A stretch of 64,000 nt of DNA from Glandiceps talaboti (Eukaryota; Hemichordata; Enteropneusta; Spengelidae), in assembly GCF_964340395.1 (NCBI RefSeq), contig NC_135555.1, positions 14,231,746-14,295,745 on the forward strand. Reading direction: 5' to 3'. The notes beneath the pieces were generated by a model. That model had not been told where the DNA came from. It made no database searches and saw only the letters and a program-made list of their open reading frames with translations. The position numbers were made by a program, and so were the translations under genes. Of the stretch, positions 11,501 to 22,336 are shown piece by piece. How positions within the stretch are numbered: the stretch's first letter is position 1; every line of letters begins with the position of its first letter.

Positions 11501-14500
11501 TCATTACTGCCCACCTTATCAAAAGTCATGGAACGTCTAGTCTGCAAGCAACTTAGCTCCTTTTTCGAAAGAAATAATGTTCTTCACTCAACCTTCTCAG
11601 GTTTTCGACCAAAACATTCTACAGCAACCCTGTTGCAACGTGTAACTGATGACATTCTTGTCAACATGTATACTAAGAAAATCTCGTGTCTTCTAATGCT
11701 GGATTTATCAAAAGCATTTGACTCTGTGAATCATGCTATTCTTCTTCAAAAACTTCAACGCTATAACATCCACCCCACTACCATATCATGGTTTAAAAAC
11801 TACCTGACTGATCGCACTCAATGTGTTAAACTTGATTCTTACACTTCAAATCACATTCCTGTTAAAACCGGGGTACCTCAAGGAAGCGTCTGCGGCCCAC
11901 TTCTATTCTCCCTCTATATCAACGACCTTCCACTCTGGCTCCAATCTAATACACCAATGTACGGCTATGCTGACGATATCAACATCTTAAAAGCAGCTCC
12001 TATCTCCAACTTAGATGCCTTACACGATGAGTTGATCGATGAAATCAACAATCTCACAACATGGTTTCACTCCAACTCTCTCAAACCCAACATTTCTAAA
12101 TACCAATTCATGTTACTTGGCACTCGTCAACAATTGCAGAAAATACCAGATCACATTAAAACCCTCTCTACTCGCGATCATGTTATTCAGGCAACCACCA
12201 GTGCGACTTGTTTGGGTCTTAGACTTGACCCTGAACTCAAATGGTCAAACCATATAGCCTACCTCCGTCGAGCTTGTGGTTATCGACTTATTACCCTGGC
12301 TAGAGCAAGACGTTGTATTCCTGAAAAAATTCGCAAGAATATCATCACAGCTACAGTTTTCTCACTCCTGGACTACTGTGACACTGTTTATTCAAACTGT
12401 AGTATCACATTAAAATGCAGCTTGCAACGTATAATCAATTTCGCTGTCCGCATCCAATGTGGGCTAAAGAAGTCTGAACATGTCACTACCGCCAGACTTA
12501 GACTTGATTGGCCAACCATTCAAGAGCGACATAACCACAACTTCAATAAACTTGTCAAAAAATGTATTATTAACAAAGTACCATCGTACCTTTCTGAACT
12601 TATTTCAACCAATGATACGTTTCATCAATACAATACAAGGACCAAATTCCACATTCCGAAAGCCCACTCTCGTTCCTTCAGATACAGGGCATCCATCGCT
12701 GCAAATAGTTCATAAATTTAATGCCCTTTGTACTCTTTCCTCAAGATGGTCATTATTGTACAGTGCTTAAATTTGTGTCTGTTATGTATATTTGTATTTT
12801 AAATCTGTATTGTATTTGTTTATCTTGCATTTGCATGAAAAGCCATTTAATGGATGCATTGCCGTTTATAAATAAATAAATAAATAAAAAAAAATAATGA
12901 AAGTTTGTTTTCAGCTGCCAGTGTCTTAACCTAGTTGGTTGGCATCGTTGACTCATGATTAATCATAGTCCTGCTTGCATACGGAGTAATCCGGGACTCG
13001 ATTCTGACAATCGTCCCTCCTACATCCGTCCTGCAAAGAGCCAGCCATGAAACACGGGTCTACTGAAAATGCCGGTAACTAAGGAATACAATCGCCCAGT
13101 GGTCAAATAATAGCAATAAATCTATCATTTAGTCTGTTTACCTCATCTTGACTGCAAAAATTCCATTGCGGGTTACCAAAAGTCTTGAAATCGGAACTAT
13201 TCAAGTTCTACTGTAAATTGAATCACAGCTCCTTACGTATGTCGGCGCTAGTGTCTCTGGGTAATTATTTATCTCACTCAACCATACCAAATATGGCGGT
13301 GTTAACGAGGGTTACTTGAATGTTGCAGTTCGAACTTGAAAAGGTCCGATTTCGACGCTTTTTGTGATCTGAGCAGGGAATACTACCATCAGTGGAATGG
13401 AAAAGGCGTAGATATGCGATCGATTGCTAATATTTGATCATTGGGTAGGCAATTCTCTTGCAATTGGTGCGCATACATTTTGCTTGTGGTGTCGTAATAC
13501 GCCGCGTACATTGCGCTTTGCATGATGGTGTTTAGAGTCAAGTCAGTAATATAGACTTGTGCACCATCTGTAAGCAGGACTAGATTAATCATAGACCCTT
13601 CACCAGCTGGTGGAGGGTCTATGAATTAATCAATCTTTATTGCATAACAACATGACATAGCAAGCATGATAAAGCATACAAAAATAACATACAGAAATAA
13701 AGTGAATACAATACAATCCTTTAACCAACTGCTTGAGGTTAATTTTCATTCCTTAAATGACAAAAGTAAAAATATACAAAAATTTACATTTGCTCAAACA
13801 CTCAGTGATAATAGTCTTGCTGCTAGACGTTCGGGCTTCCTTCCAATACGATAAGAGACCGGTCGTATTATTTCGGAAGAACACCCTAGGTCTAGCACCT
13901 AGACTAAGCATAGACCCTACTCGTGTAGGGTCTATGGCTAAATCAAAGTCACATTTCCCAATTCCAGGGATATAAATAACTGCCAATCAGAGAACCTTGT
14001 TGATGACTAATTATAACATAAACAAAGGACAATGGCTAATTTTTTCGTGCATATTCAGCTTAAGGAGGGGCTTAAAAAATAACTACCAATGCCTAAACTG
14101 AAATATGTGAATGGCAACGTCTACACACTCATTAAACTCACAATGCAAAGCAATAAGCATGATAAGACCTAGTAGTATGCATTATAGAGGTCATGGGTTA
14201 TTGAATATATTAACATATATATGCACACATGGCCCAACCCATGGCCATAGTCATCTCAATGGAATGCTCCCTGTGGTTTGACGGTAGCAGCCGTAGAAAC
14301 ACAAAAATGATAAATAAAGAGTGGCAACAAAGTTATATAGGTGTTTAAATGTAAATGAAAGTTATATTGACGTTTTACTACGTCTACTTTATTTGATTGA
14401 TCACTGGAACCTCATCGATCAAAACTGTTTTCCGCCTTCCTGTCAATATTTTTCATTTCCTCATACGTGGGCATGGTTTACTCTAACCCTTTCTTCTGTA

Positions 14501-16749
14501 GTCAGATTTTAACTTGTTTATTTCAAAACTTTTATTTAATTTGCTGCGAGGGTGACGAGTGACGGAAGTACGATGCCATTTTCATTGCGTGACATTCTAG
14601 TGGTTGGAGGTAACAAAATTAAAACGAACGCTTCATACAAGCTCAGTGGTCAGTGGAGATATAGCGCTATTGATTTGCAATTGATTTTGCAAGTTCTAAA
14701 CTAAAAACGAATAACGTGGAGCTACACGCAAAATGACAAAACAAAATTTTGAAAAAGAAAGAAATTACACGCTTTGCAGAAGCCAATCATACTTTGTTCA
14801 ATCGTAGGAGAGAGCACAAGAGCCTTCAGTATTTACGGGGGGGGGGGGTCAGGCTTGGGATATGTTGCTTAAAATGTAATCCTCCCCCAATTCCGTCGTG
14901 CTAAAAAGTGCCCATCCCTCAACCTTCTTTCTCTAAACCCCCTCCTGTTAAAGTAGATTAAAATGTGGGTTAAAATGCTGTCAGAAATTAAATAGGTTAC
15001 AAATCCCAGAATAATTTAATCCCATCGCTGCCACCAATGTTGAAAGTTTTAAAAGCATTATGTAATCCCTCCAACTACTGCCATGTGGATGTGTGTGAAG
15101 GCACTGCATTAATAAATACCTGTGTTCGGATCCTACGTGCACTGGATAAGCTGAAGGCCTCAAATCCCAACAATTAGATTGGCACGCGCACTCCTGACAT
15201 TGTCGGGACCAAGGTCATGCTCTCGACAACTTTATCTGTAGTATTTTACCCAAATGTTCCCATTGTACACCTGTGATGAGACAAATCATTACTAAAAAGT
15301 CTGTTTGCATAGCTTTTAGTTTTAATAACTAATTTGCATAATTAATGATTTTCGGTAATTAAGCTATATCGTAAGAATGCAAACTTCAAATTTCAGATAA
15401 TTTGGCACATACATCAACCATGACAAATCACACATACCCTACCATAAGCCTGTTCATATACTTTTTAGTTTTAATGAGTATTATGCATAATTAATGAATT
15501 TCGATAATTAGGCTATATCTTGTGAATGCAAACTTTCATATTACTTGGTACGTACATCAATCCCATAACAATTAACATATGTTTTGGTGTAGTTTTTTTT
15601 ATGAAGTTGTCTGTCGTGATGATTAGGCAATATATTTAGAATACAAGCTTTAAAATTCAGATAATTTAGCATATGCATTAATAGTAACGTCATGTGTATG
15701 TCATGATGTGTCATTTAAAGCTTGTTGATGTTGCTTATAATCTTAATGGCATAATTAATAATTTTACGATGATAAGTCAACATGTTAATTATGCAAGCTC
15801 CAAAATCCATATAGAGTAATGTAATTAATTTTCTAATTAAGGGGTACATCATGTATAATATCTGATCTGTAGCTCAAAATTTTGCATTCCAACAATGTCT
15901 GCAGGACAAAAATCCATGGTTTGGCCGTTAATTACGGGAGGCATTCGGTTAACTGGTTTGCTGTGCGTGCACGTGTACATTAAGAGGACGTGCAGAATGT
16001 ATGGCAGAGGGAGGCTTGAGGAGAAAATGGTTGCAGCTGGTACAGGTTTAATATTCAAATCTTAGTTATCATGATTTATTTGTTACAGGCAGTACGAGCT
16101 GGCTCACCTGGGGGCAGTGGTCATCTTGCGATGCTTCCTGTGGAGGAGGCAGAGAAGTTCGTTCAAGAACTTGCTATACTCGGGATGTAGCAAAACAATG
16201 CATTGGTGCCACGGAACAAACAAGAACTTGTGGAGAATGGGATTGCCCAGGTAAATTGACATACACAAGTCTACAAGTGTACCACCGATGTTCTCCTATA
16301 TCATGGACAAACTAAATATTTAATTTTGAGATGATAGTAGTAGGTTTGAGATATCGTTTCAAAACGTCCATAACATTACCTTTCCTTAGGTAAAAATAGC
16401 GCCAATGGCATTGTAGCACAACCATGCTAGGTCAGTTGCATATCCAGCCCTGTTGTTCTTTGCAATGTACTCGATCATTTGGCTGTTGCTATGGGCGAGG
16501 TCATGTTGCTCGGCATATTTGCATACACTTTTTTTTACACTGCTTACACACATATCTCCATAGTTTTTGAATGTCTGTTCACTTGTCTATGAATCACTGA
16601 TGTTATCTTTGCGATATACATCATCATTTGGCTGTTGCTATGGGCGTGGTCTTGTTGCTCGGCATATTTGCATACACTTTTTAAATGTTTGTTCACTTTT
16701 CTATGAATCCTTGTTGTTATCTTTGTGAAATACACCATACCACAAATAC

Positions 16750-16783
<34 letters not shown>

Positions 16784-18636
16784 GGACAGACAGACAGACA
16801 CCTCTCGATGCCTATAGCACTATTGAACCTTATCAGTTTAGTTGTGTTTATGAATGGTACATTATTTTGAAGTATAGAAAGCGGTTTAAAAGAAATGAAC
16901 AAGCTGGGCCCTCTTCATCTTACAGATTGCTTAAAAGTTTGCCAAAGTGGAAATCTTGATGCCAACTGTTTGTTCTGTATATGTGATGATGACACTATCG
17001 AAGGCGTTATACAGGATGATTATGGAAAACCCTTGGCAAACGCACAAGTTTATCGAGCAGAATTCCCAATCGATCCCATCGCACAAACTGACGAGCAGGG
17101 ATATTTCCTTTTGGAAGGAGTCTGTATTGACAACTTTGACCTAATCGTGATGAAAGATGGTTACATAACAACAGAATCAAAAGCCCCTGTTACAAGCCGC
17201 AGGAAAAAAAGGACCGGGAGCAACAAAATTTCGATAGATATCAAGTTGTTGAAACTGGGTGAGTTTTGACATATGCTTTTACTATAGGTCTTTCAATCAA
17301 GTAAAAAACTACTTTGTATATTGAATGTGAGGTACAGTGGTATAGATTATAGACTATTATATAATTCCGTACAACACATTTTATTTTTAAATTTAAATTA
17401 TTCACCACTGATAATCATAGGCAAACATACTGACTTGACAACTGGTTTGCGTTCAGGAGACAAAACGTTCATGGTTGTTTTGAAACGTTTTGTTCTTGAA
17501 CAGATTTAGCAATTGTTAGTTATCGCAAAATGTCAAAAGCATTTTTTTTAAATATTGATTTTTAACCAAGTGAAACCTGTCTATCGTGCAATGATTTGTA
17601 GACTCCCTTTGATTTTCAAAACTGTCAATCATCATGCGCATGATTACACTTTTGGTCTGCAGGATAAACATTTTGGTTTTAAATCATGCCAAAATTCTAC
17701 TGTGGTGTGACAGTCATTAATATCAATTTTCTGGTCTAGCTACATTTTGGCATTTCTGGTCTGCGATAGATGTTTTTTGGCTTTCAATCATGCCAAAACA
17801 TATATTGTGACACTGCCTTCTCATTACTCCTAAATCATTTGTTACTGATTGTAAAGAAAATAATTTTTGACTGCAAACTCAAGAAAACTATACCATCCTT
17901 AAACTTAGTTATTTTGAATATTAAAATGACAATGAAGACTGAACTGTATATTTGCAAAAGAAATGACAGATATGGAAAACTTATTGACAAATGGTCAGGC
18001 CTCACAGTGTAAATCATTTCCCCATCCCTGTCAAAGTATATGTACTACTGTATTTCCTGATTTTCAGTTACTGTACTCTTTTTAAATAGACTTGTGAAGT
18101 TTTCCTAGAGAATCCGCAAATAAAAAAACCAAAACAAAACAAAACAAAAAAACCCAAACATATATAGTGCAATGATTTCTAGACTATCTTTACTTTCAAA
18201 AGTACCAATCATGACACACGATTACATTGTTGATCTTCATGATAAATATTTTCAATTGTACAGTTTTCGTGTTCATGGTGGACATTTTAAAAATAAACAA
18301 CAAAATCGTTACACTTAATTTGACGCATTAGAGTCAGTAAATAATCATGCCAAAAATGTGAAATAACCATGTCTTGTCCATAGCTAGGTCACCCACGAAA
18401 ATAAATAAATTTGGAGAAAAAACATTCAACAGTTTAATAACAAAAACATATAATTATTTGCAAAAGAATCAGACGACTGGTGATGACTTAGACAAAAATT
18501 AAAATCCTTGTTGCATATCGCCCATATCTCTCCTTTATAAAAAAATTGGAATTTACATTTTGTATATATATTATTCCACTAAATGATGAATCCTCTAAAT
18601 TTTATCATGTTTTATAGCAGATTGATACTCACTGAG

Positions 18637-18704
<68 letters not shown>

Positions 18705-18706
18705 TA

Positions 18707-18774
<68 letters not shown>

Positions 18775-21700
18775 ATATAATCCAAACCATAGACCCTCCA
18801 CCCACCAGTGGGTGGAGGGTCTATGCCCAAACCGGGGCTATGCAATCATTTAGTAATATTGAAATATTGATAAGTGGAACTGCGTCCATATACTGAAACA
18901 TCAACCTGGAAAGGACATACAGTGTTTTGGCACAGTTTATGTTACCCTCACAACAGTAGATGGCGCTATATTACCCATTTCCGGTTTGCATTGTAAAACG
19001 GGCACTTGATTTACTTGTTTTAAAGTCTATTGACGTATTATCACTTTAGAACCACCAGTTGTGACGGAGCATCCACAGTCGAAATTAAGGAATATAGGCG
19101 AAGATGTTGCATTGTGCTGTGAAGCTCAGGGTGTACCACCACCAAGTTATGAGTGGTGAGTTTTCGTTATTTAATGGGGGGGGGGGGGTTAGTTTCAAAA
19201 GAATATTACATCACTGCTTGCAATTGTCTCGACAACAATTTTACTCATATTGATATACATCCTCAACATTAAAGGTTGTTATTAGGATATGCGTGCAAGT
19301 ATTTTGAGACATAAATAAAAAAATACCATATAGCAACCATTACCATATCCATAGCAACAGGTTGCCAGAAAGAAAAAACCTCTAGTTCTGTCAAGTTTGA
19401 TTTTTATTTTTTCCCGCCCTTAATGTTTTGCGGAACAGTGCCCTCTCTGGCAAAAATAAGCAAGTGGTTGGACTTTTGACGTCATCTCTACAGTCAAGAT
19501 GACTTTTTATATTTTCACTTTCTTTTTTAAAAAATTGACCGACCGACCCACAATTGCTATGAAAACGTAATGAAAAACATATGGTCACACTAATATCTAC
19601 TCTTGCTGTAAAAAATGATACATTTCAATGAATCACTTGTACCAAAATGTTTGCCATTACCTTTCTTCATTTATAGGTTCAAGGATGACGTCATTGTAAG
19701 TTCTGAAAACTACGTAGGCAACAGTTTACTGCTTTCAGATTTAAAGCTTTCTCATTCTGGTCGCTACATGTGCAGAGCTAATAATGTAGCTGGTGCTCAG
19801 TATTCACTGGCTGCAACATTGACGGTGTTAGGTAAGAAAGTACTTTAGTAATTTTAGAAAGATCTATTATCAATCTTCTACCCATCTATTTCATAATGAA
19901 TATACACACACACATACATACATACATACATACATACATACATACATACATACACGTACGTACGTACATACATGATGTGTATGTGTATAACATTGTTTGT
20001 ATAACAATTATGCCCCTGTAGATTCAAGCAGTGCAAGCTGTGATACGTCCCCATTGCAACAAATGACGAAACTACCTGATGGATGTACGGATGGTAGTGG
20101 TTCAAATTATTACGATATTGGTAAGTGTAGTAGACGGATCTGTCATGGAGGTCTGAGCAATACTACGCAGTGCACAGATGAACAAACTTATTGTTGTTCA
20201 CCAACATCATCTGTATTCCATACCGTTCAGTGTGATTCTTTTGAGATAAAACTCAAGGTTGTAACTGGTTGTGGCTGTAACGTTTGCGGGAAACAAACAA
20301 TTACTATACAAGGTAAAGCAGTAGGGGTCGACCAAGGTTATCCGCTTACCAATGGCTACATCCATATTGGTAATGATGAGGTGGGGAGAACGACCGCAAA
20401 TGGAGAATTCTCTTTTGAGATTGGTAGAGGGCGTAAACAACTAGCGCTAACTTTCACAGATAAATGGGACTATTTTGCTGAAACTGTGAAAATTATTCCA
20501 CTAAATGATGAATCCTCTAGATTTTATCATGTTGTGTTGCTATCCAAAAAAGCTGAAGCAGTCACTCTGAGCGGAAATCAGTCTTCTGTGATTTTCATGG
20601 GAAACAAAACAGAAGGCGAAGTTAAAGTTGAACTTGAGATTCCAGAACAATCCTTTCATGCCGAAGACGGCAGTTTATACACTGATGAAGTAAAAGCATC
20701 GGTTACGTTTTATGATCCTGCCGACCCCTCCGCTGCTGACGTCATGCCAAGTGATCTCTCCACTAGGGACATCGAAGGGAACCAACAAGCTTTGCGTACA
20801 TATGGAATGTTTTCGACGCAATTCAAAGACAAAGATGACAATCCACTACGAGTTGATAAACCAATGCAATTAGTTATAGATCCTGTAGAGGCTGGTATCG
20901 ATTTGAATGACATAGATGCTGATGGAAAACCACGCGTCCGTTTATGGGCATTGAACAAACTTAGCGGTGAATGGGAGGACAGTGGTGAGCTACAGGTGGT
21001 AAAAGCAAAACGTCGTAAGCGGGATATTGAGGACTTTTTGATTGGTACTGTTACTGTCACTGGTTATCATGTGTGGATCTTCAATTTAGACACGATGGAG
21101 GACAGACTCCATACGTGCTACCTGAAAGTGAGAACATATAAAACTAAACACATGGAAGAAACTGTGCAGAATGCAGAAGTCACGGCTGTAACAGCAGATC
21201 CTACTAACAGCATATCAGGAGGAGTCTTATATTATTATCAGAAGGGTACAACATCCAATGATGGAAGCGTATGCTTGAAGACATTTTGTGACAGAAGTGG
21301 TGATCTGTTTCAAATTCATATAAGTGTAAAATATGGAGATGAAACCTTTACACCTTATCACCCAAGTGAAGTTCCAGATAGTAAACATCCTGCAGCATGG
21401 CCACAGGATTTGCAAGATTCTTTCAGCGTGCTAGGTGGTAACGCCTCCTTTTCATCCATGAAGGGTATCACTCCACGGATGGCAACAGACGAATATGATT
21501 ATAACTGGGCATATAGTGACTCCGACTATGACAGAATAGTAGACCAAGATCTCGGCCCTTTGTATTGGCAATGGTATTATGAATGGGTGGCAGAATACAG
21601 ATGTTGGGAGGCCGATACTACTGAGAACTTTGTTGTCCTTACGGGTCCAGAACGTGGCTTAGAAGAGTACACAGCACATCCGTATGGGTATGATTGGCAG

Positions 21701-22336
21701 CGTGACGAAGAGACTCTCCGTACTACTTTGTCATGGTATCCTCATGAAGGTACACTGAAAAGAGTCTGTTTTATAAAACTTTCTGTCGGTGGTACAAAAA
21801 CTGGGCGTTTTAAAGTTTCCAGCCATGGCGGTGAGTTAGACATTGTGTTGGGTGAATTATTTGGATATCGAATTGATGACTCAAAAAAAGCAAATTCCGT
21901 CTCGTCGGCGGCTTGCATTGAGTTCAAATGCAGTGGTCCAATCCGAGAAGGAAACCCATTCGGTAACTTTCCACCTAGCGCACCTGTGAGTGGCGTAACA
22001 CTTGGAACAGACAAAACAATTCTCAAAATCAAGCCTGCAGATCCGAATTGTCAACTGACTTCAGGCAGTGGCGGAATAAACCAAGGGTTGTCAGATTACT
22101 TTACTCTCACGGGAGTCAACGATATAGTCGACTCAGAAGTGACTTTTCAAGTACCTGAGGGTGACAGTAATGGGCCATCAACCGGTTTATACTCGTTTCG
22201 AGGTACACGGAATTCCGGATACAGTAATGCTCTCACTAACTGCCATGTTGGCGACGACGACGCATACAGTCTTCCCGTTCAAGATCAAATCGACAACCCT
22301 GACCAAGGCTGGGCTTTCCATTTTGATTGTACCTGA
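8371..22336 (+). CDS. CILP: cartilage intermediate layer protein-like gene (7 coding exons, 1118 aa)
   Basis: Joining exons 8371-8560, 8685-8780, 16089-16250, 16926-17258, 19050-19155, 19677-19831 and 20022-22336 gives 3357 nt with consistent phases (1,1,1,1,2,1) and GT-AG junctions throughout. Order of parts: cytoplasmic tail, membrane segment 34-59, linker, TSP1 (about 97-149, [10 protein letters not shown]...CSGGGR-like, six Cys), carboxypeptidase-regulatory-like fold (about 160-255), Ig domain (261-347, split by an intron at the Trp), then the long CILP-specific region with PLRTYGMFS-like and [10 protein letters not shown] blocks. A basic site RRKR (ends at residue 681) fits the known furin processing of vertebrate CILP into two chains. 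In vertebrates CILP is a secreted matrix glycoprotein; here the N-terminus predicts a type II membrane anchor instead of a signal peptide. M1 has a poor start context and M6 (GAGATGG) a better one, so translation may begin at M6. Intron 2 (7.3 kb) hosts a LINE. Confidence 0.92.
8685..8780 (+). CDS. CILP: CILP-like exon 2: Ser/Thr-rich linker
   Basis: 96 nt, phase 1 to phase 1, with acceptor TTTTCAG and donor GAG|GTGAGT. It encodes a Ser/Thr- and acid-rich stalk ([12 protein letters not shown]...) between the membrane segment and the TSP1 domain. Confidence 0.75.
9476..12715 (+). CDS. LINE polyprotein with 2A peptide, AP endonuclease and reverse transcriptase (1079 aa)
   Basis: One uninterrupted frame. 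Residues 41-56 ([16 protein letters not shown]) look like a signal peptide. A 2A motif DIESNPGP spans residues 120-127, where ribosome skipping would separate G126 from P127. Endonuclease marks: TETW (E204), GDFN (313-316), SDH (378-380). Reverse transcriptase marks: [43 protein letters not shown] and the catalytic YADD (831-834). The domain order fits APE-type non-LTR elements of the CR1/L2 group. No separate upstream ORF was seen. Translation might start at M1 or, more attractively, at M41 (nt 9596). The absence of stops or frameshifts suggests a young copy. The host gene is in the same orientation. Confidence 0.9.
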   Translation: MPIFGPVQDGRIIPFYGIVIYIDSLTFHTSSTYANIYYSRMPSLFILIVLVTSTTCHHSYYQHISSTLIVSTTRPDLAATTVSKLSTYISVKEKYSHRRIRYYPNSISSFNYKFLSIAGDIESNPGPGSDLISDAYFIPQDNPDDVYSMLDADSLLPPEDINLQLRDNPHLTCGHLNIQSLNNSLDQLKLMDPSKIFDILLVTETWICENTSSDSLAIDGFNLIRHDRRYSSHGGLAIYYRNDLVINTIPNLCSDNNDPHQIEQLWVKISKPFKITVGCVYKPPRLPVSSLEQLSANIAYAYQSFASNFAILGDFNCDLLSNKPESKKLREILDIHNLTQHIDDATRVTANTRSLIDLIITPTSLQPIKSSVIHSSLSDHYMIYTVLPLQRRRRRPPRTVHHIRCIKKIDTTKFLNDLQRVPWENIDHCSEVNEALNTWTSLYYKVLDSHAPITKVRIRPKANPWITTSIKKKMRFRDWVRKMHHRTRLHVYWCEYIKLRNLVKKEIEFAKCRYYKELLSENINNSHKVWKKVNELLKPSDKTLPVHDNAIPLANNFNNYFANVGVLVQDELQPTDPLIDHIPTPGSQFQLSTVSEEDVNSELSSLPSNKSSSTDDIDSRLIKLSMPAIVPSLTRIFNMSITQGIMPTQWKKATIVPIFKKGKKDKQDICNYRPISLLPTLSKVMERLVCKQLSSFFERNNVLHSTFSGFRPKHSTATLLQRVTDDILVNMYTKKISCLLMLDLSKAFDSVNHAILLQKLQRYNIHPTTISWFKNYLTDRTQCVKLDSYTSNHIPVKTGVPQGSVCGPLLFSLYINDLPLWLQSNTPMYGYADDINILKAAPISNLDALHDELIDEINNLTTWFHSNSLKPNISKYQFMLLGTRQQLQKIPDHIKTLSTRDHVIQATTSATCLGLRLDPELKWSNHIAYLRRACGYRLITLARARRCIPEKIRKNIITATVFSLLDYCDTVYSNCSITLKCSLQRIINFAVRIQCGLKKSEHVTTARLRLDWPTIQERHNHNFNKLVKKCIINKVPSYLSELISTNDTFHQYNTRTKFHIPKAHSRSFRYRASIAANSS
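9476..12894 (+). mobile_element. CR1/L2-like LINE inserted in CILP-like intron 2
   Basis: The coding frame is followed by a 180-bp 3' UTR, a small hairpin (CCATTTAATGG nested between TGCAT and ATGCA, about 12825-12861) and a tail TAAATAAATAAATAAA plus A9 ending at about 12894. A 3' stem-loop and short-repeat tail are usual for CR1/L2-type elements. The 5' end was not located (between about 9050 and 9475) and no target-site duplication was recognised. Confidence 0.85.
12916..13010 (+). mobile_element. possible tRNA-derived SINE fragment
   Basis: TAGTTGGTTGG (12932-12942) resembles a Pol III A box. The next segment can fold as an anticodon arm GTTGA-CTCATGA-TTAAT with loop anticodon CAT. GGGACTCGATTCT (12993-13005) resembles a B box. 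The T-arm and variable region do not fold properly, so this is not a tRNA gene. It lies directly after the LINE tail. Confidence 0.3.
13590..13623. repeat. palindromic element P1 (CATAGACCC...GGGTCTATG)
   Basis: 34-bp inverted repeat with centre CACC-AGCT-GGTG and one arm mismatch (TTCACC against GGTGGA). The flanks ATTAAT / AATTAAT extend the symmetry by about 6 bp. It lies in CILP-like intron 2. Confidence 0.8.
13624..13908. other. AT-rich segment between palindromes P1 and P2
   Basis: Starts AATCTTTATTGCATAACAAC, which resembles the reversed 3' end of a retroposon. It ends in a stretch with GACCGGTC (13859-13866) and imperfect dyads. No intact ORF is supported. Confidence 0.3.
13909..13936. 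repeat. palindromic element P2
   Basis: 28-bp perfect inverted repeat, CATAGACCCTAC-TCGT-GTAGGGTCTATG. Same ends as P1 with a different, still self-complementary centre. Confidence 0.85.
14819..14965 (+). mobile_element. relic of the G-rich MITE family
   Basis: AGCCTTCAGTATTTAC followed by G13 matches the left end at 3346. About 120 bp later, CCCCTCCTGTTAAAGTAG resembles the end of duplication copy 1 (CCTCCCCCTGTTAAAGCAG, 6832-6850). It lies in CILP-like intron 2. Confidence 0.45.
15330..15830. repeat. degenerate ~140-bp tandem repeat, about 4 copies
   Basis: Units share GCATAATTAATGATTTTCGG, TAATTAGGCTATAT, GAATGCAAACTT and ATAATTTGGCACATACATCA. Copies start near 15337, 15485, 15625 and 15750 and diverge increasingly to the right. 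It lies in CILP-like intron 2. Confidence 0.65.
16089..16250 (+). CDS. CILP: CILP-like exon 3: thrombospondin type 1 repeat
   Basis: 162 nt, phase 1 at both ends, one whole TSP1 domain: [17 protein letters not shown], then [14 protein letters not shown]. Six cysteines and the WxxW motif used for C-mannosylation are present. A symmetric phase-1 exon fits a shuffled module. Confidence 0.93.
16471..16735. repeat. two-copy tandem duplication, ~150-bp unit
   Basis: ATCATTTGGCTGTTGCTATG, TGTTGCTCGGCATATTTGC and GTTCACTTTTCTATGAATC occur at about 16473-16600 and again at about 16625-16735. It lies in CILP-like intron 3. Confidence 0.8.
16747..16801. repeat. (CAGA)n microsatellite
   Basis: About 13 CAGA units with one CGGA. 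It sits 125 bp before exon 4. Confidence 0.9.
16926..17258 (+). CDS. CILP: CILP-like exon 4: Cys-rich lead and carboxypeptidase-regulatory-like fold
   Basis: 333 nt, phase 1 to 1. It begins with CxxxC pairs (CLKVC, CLFCIC) and runs into [19 protein letters not shown] ... [13 protein letters not shown], the beta-sandwich regulatory-like pattern found ahead of the Ig domain in CILP proteins. Donor is CTGG|GTGAGT. Confidence 0.92.
17588..18270. repeat. diverged intronic duplication in CILP-like intron 4
   Basis: GTGCAATGATTTGTAGACT ... CAATCAT ... GATTACA ... GATAAACATTTT at about 17588-17680 recurs as GTGCAATGATTTCTAGACT ... CAATCATGACACACGATTACA ... GATAAATATTTT at about 18168-18255. Confidence 0.55.
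18569..18612 (+). repeat. copy of a CILP exon 7 fragment inside intron 4
   Basis: ATTATTCCACTAAATGATGAATCCTCTA... at this place matches exon 7 at 20492-20535 for about 42 bp, with one substitution before the match breaks down at GTTTTATAG against GTTGTGTTG. It sits 27 bp before a long (TA)n tract. Confidence 0.85.
18639..18769. repeat. (TA)n microsatellite, about 130 bp
   Basis: Alternating TA interrupted once by ACTAGT near its middle, making the whole tract palindromic. The open frames through it (Ile-Tyr repeats) are artefacts. Confidence 0.95.
18788..18825. repeat. palindromic element P3
   Basis: 38 bp with perfect 18-bp arms, CATAGACCCTCCACCCAC / GTGGGTGGAGGGTCTATG, around a 2-bp centre CA. 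It lies in CILP-like intron 4, just after the (TA)n tract. Confidence 0.9.
19050..19155 (+). CDS. CILP: CILP-like exon 5: first half of Ig domain
   Basis: Encodes [20 protein letters not shown] then [15 protein letters not shown]. The first Ig cysteine is here and the exon ends inside the Trp codon (TG|G). Donor is GTGAGT; the acceptor is CACTTTAG. Confidence 0.92.
19677..19831 (+). CDS. CILP: CILP-like exon 6: second half of Ig domain
   Basis: Starts by completing Trp and reads FKDDVIVSS ... [20 protein letters not shown], the DxGxYxC-type second cysteine motif, ending LAATLTVL. An Ig domain split by one intron at the Trp is an ancient arrangement in this family. Confidence 0.92.
19902..19952. 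repeat. (CATA)n microsatellite
   Basis: About 11 CATA units between exons 6 and 7, followed by ACGTACGTACGTAC (19953-19966). Confidence 0.9.
20022..22336 (+). CDS. CILP: CILP-like exon 7: CILP C-terminal region, stop TGA
   Basis: One 2315-nt exon for residues 348-1118. Features in order: Cys-rich segment ([29 protein letters not shown]), a second regulatory-like sandwich ([20 protein letters not shown]), the block with [11 protein letters not shown], the furin-like RRKR at 678-681, then chain 2 with [43 protein letters not shown] and a final HFDCT. The large last exon matches the known exon structure of vertebrate CILP genes. Confidence 0.95.

Noticed and set aside
12928-13010. Functional tRNA-Met gene
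   Set aside because: An anticodon arm with CAT can be drawn, but the acceptor and T arms do not pair, so at most it is a SINE relic.
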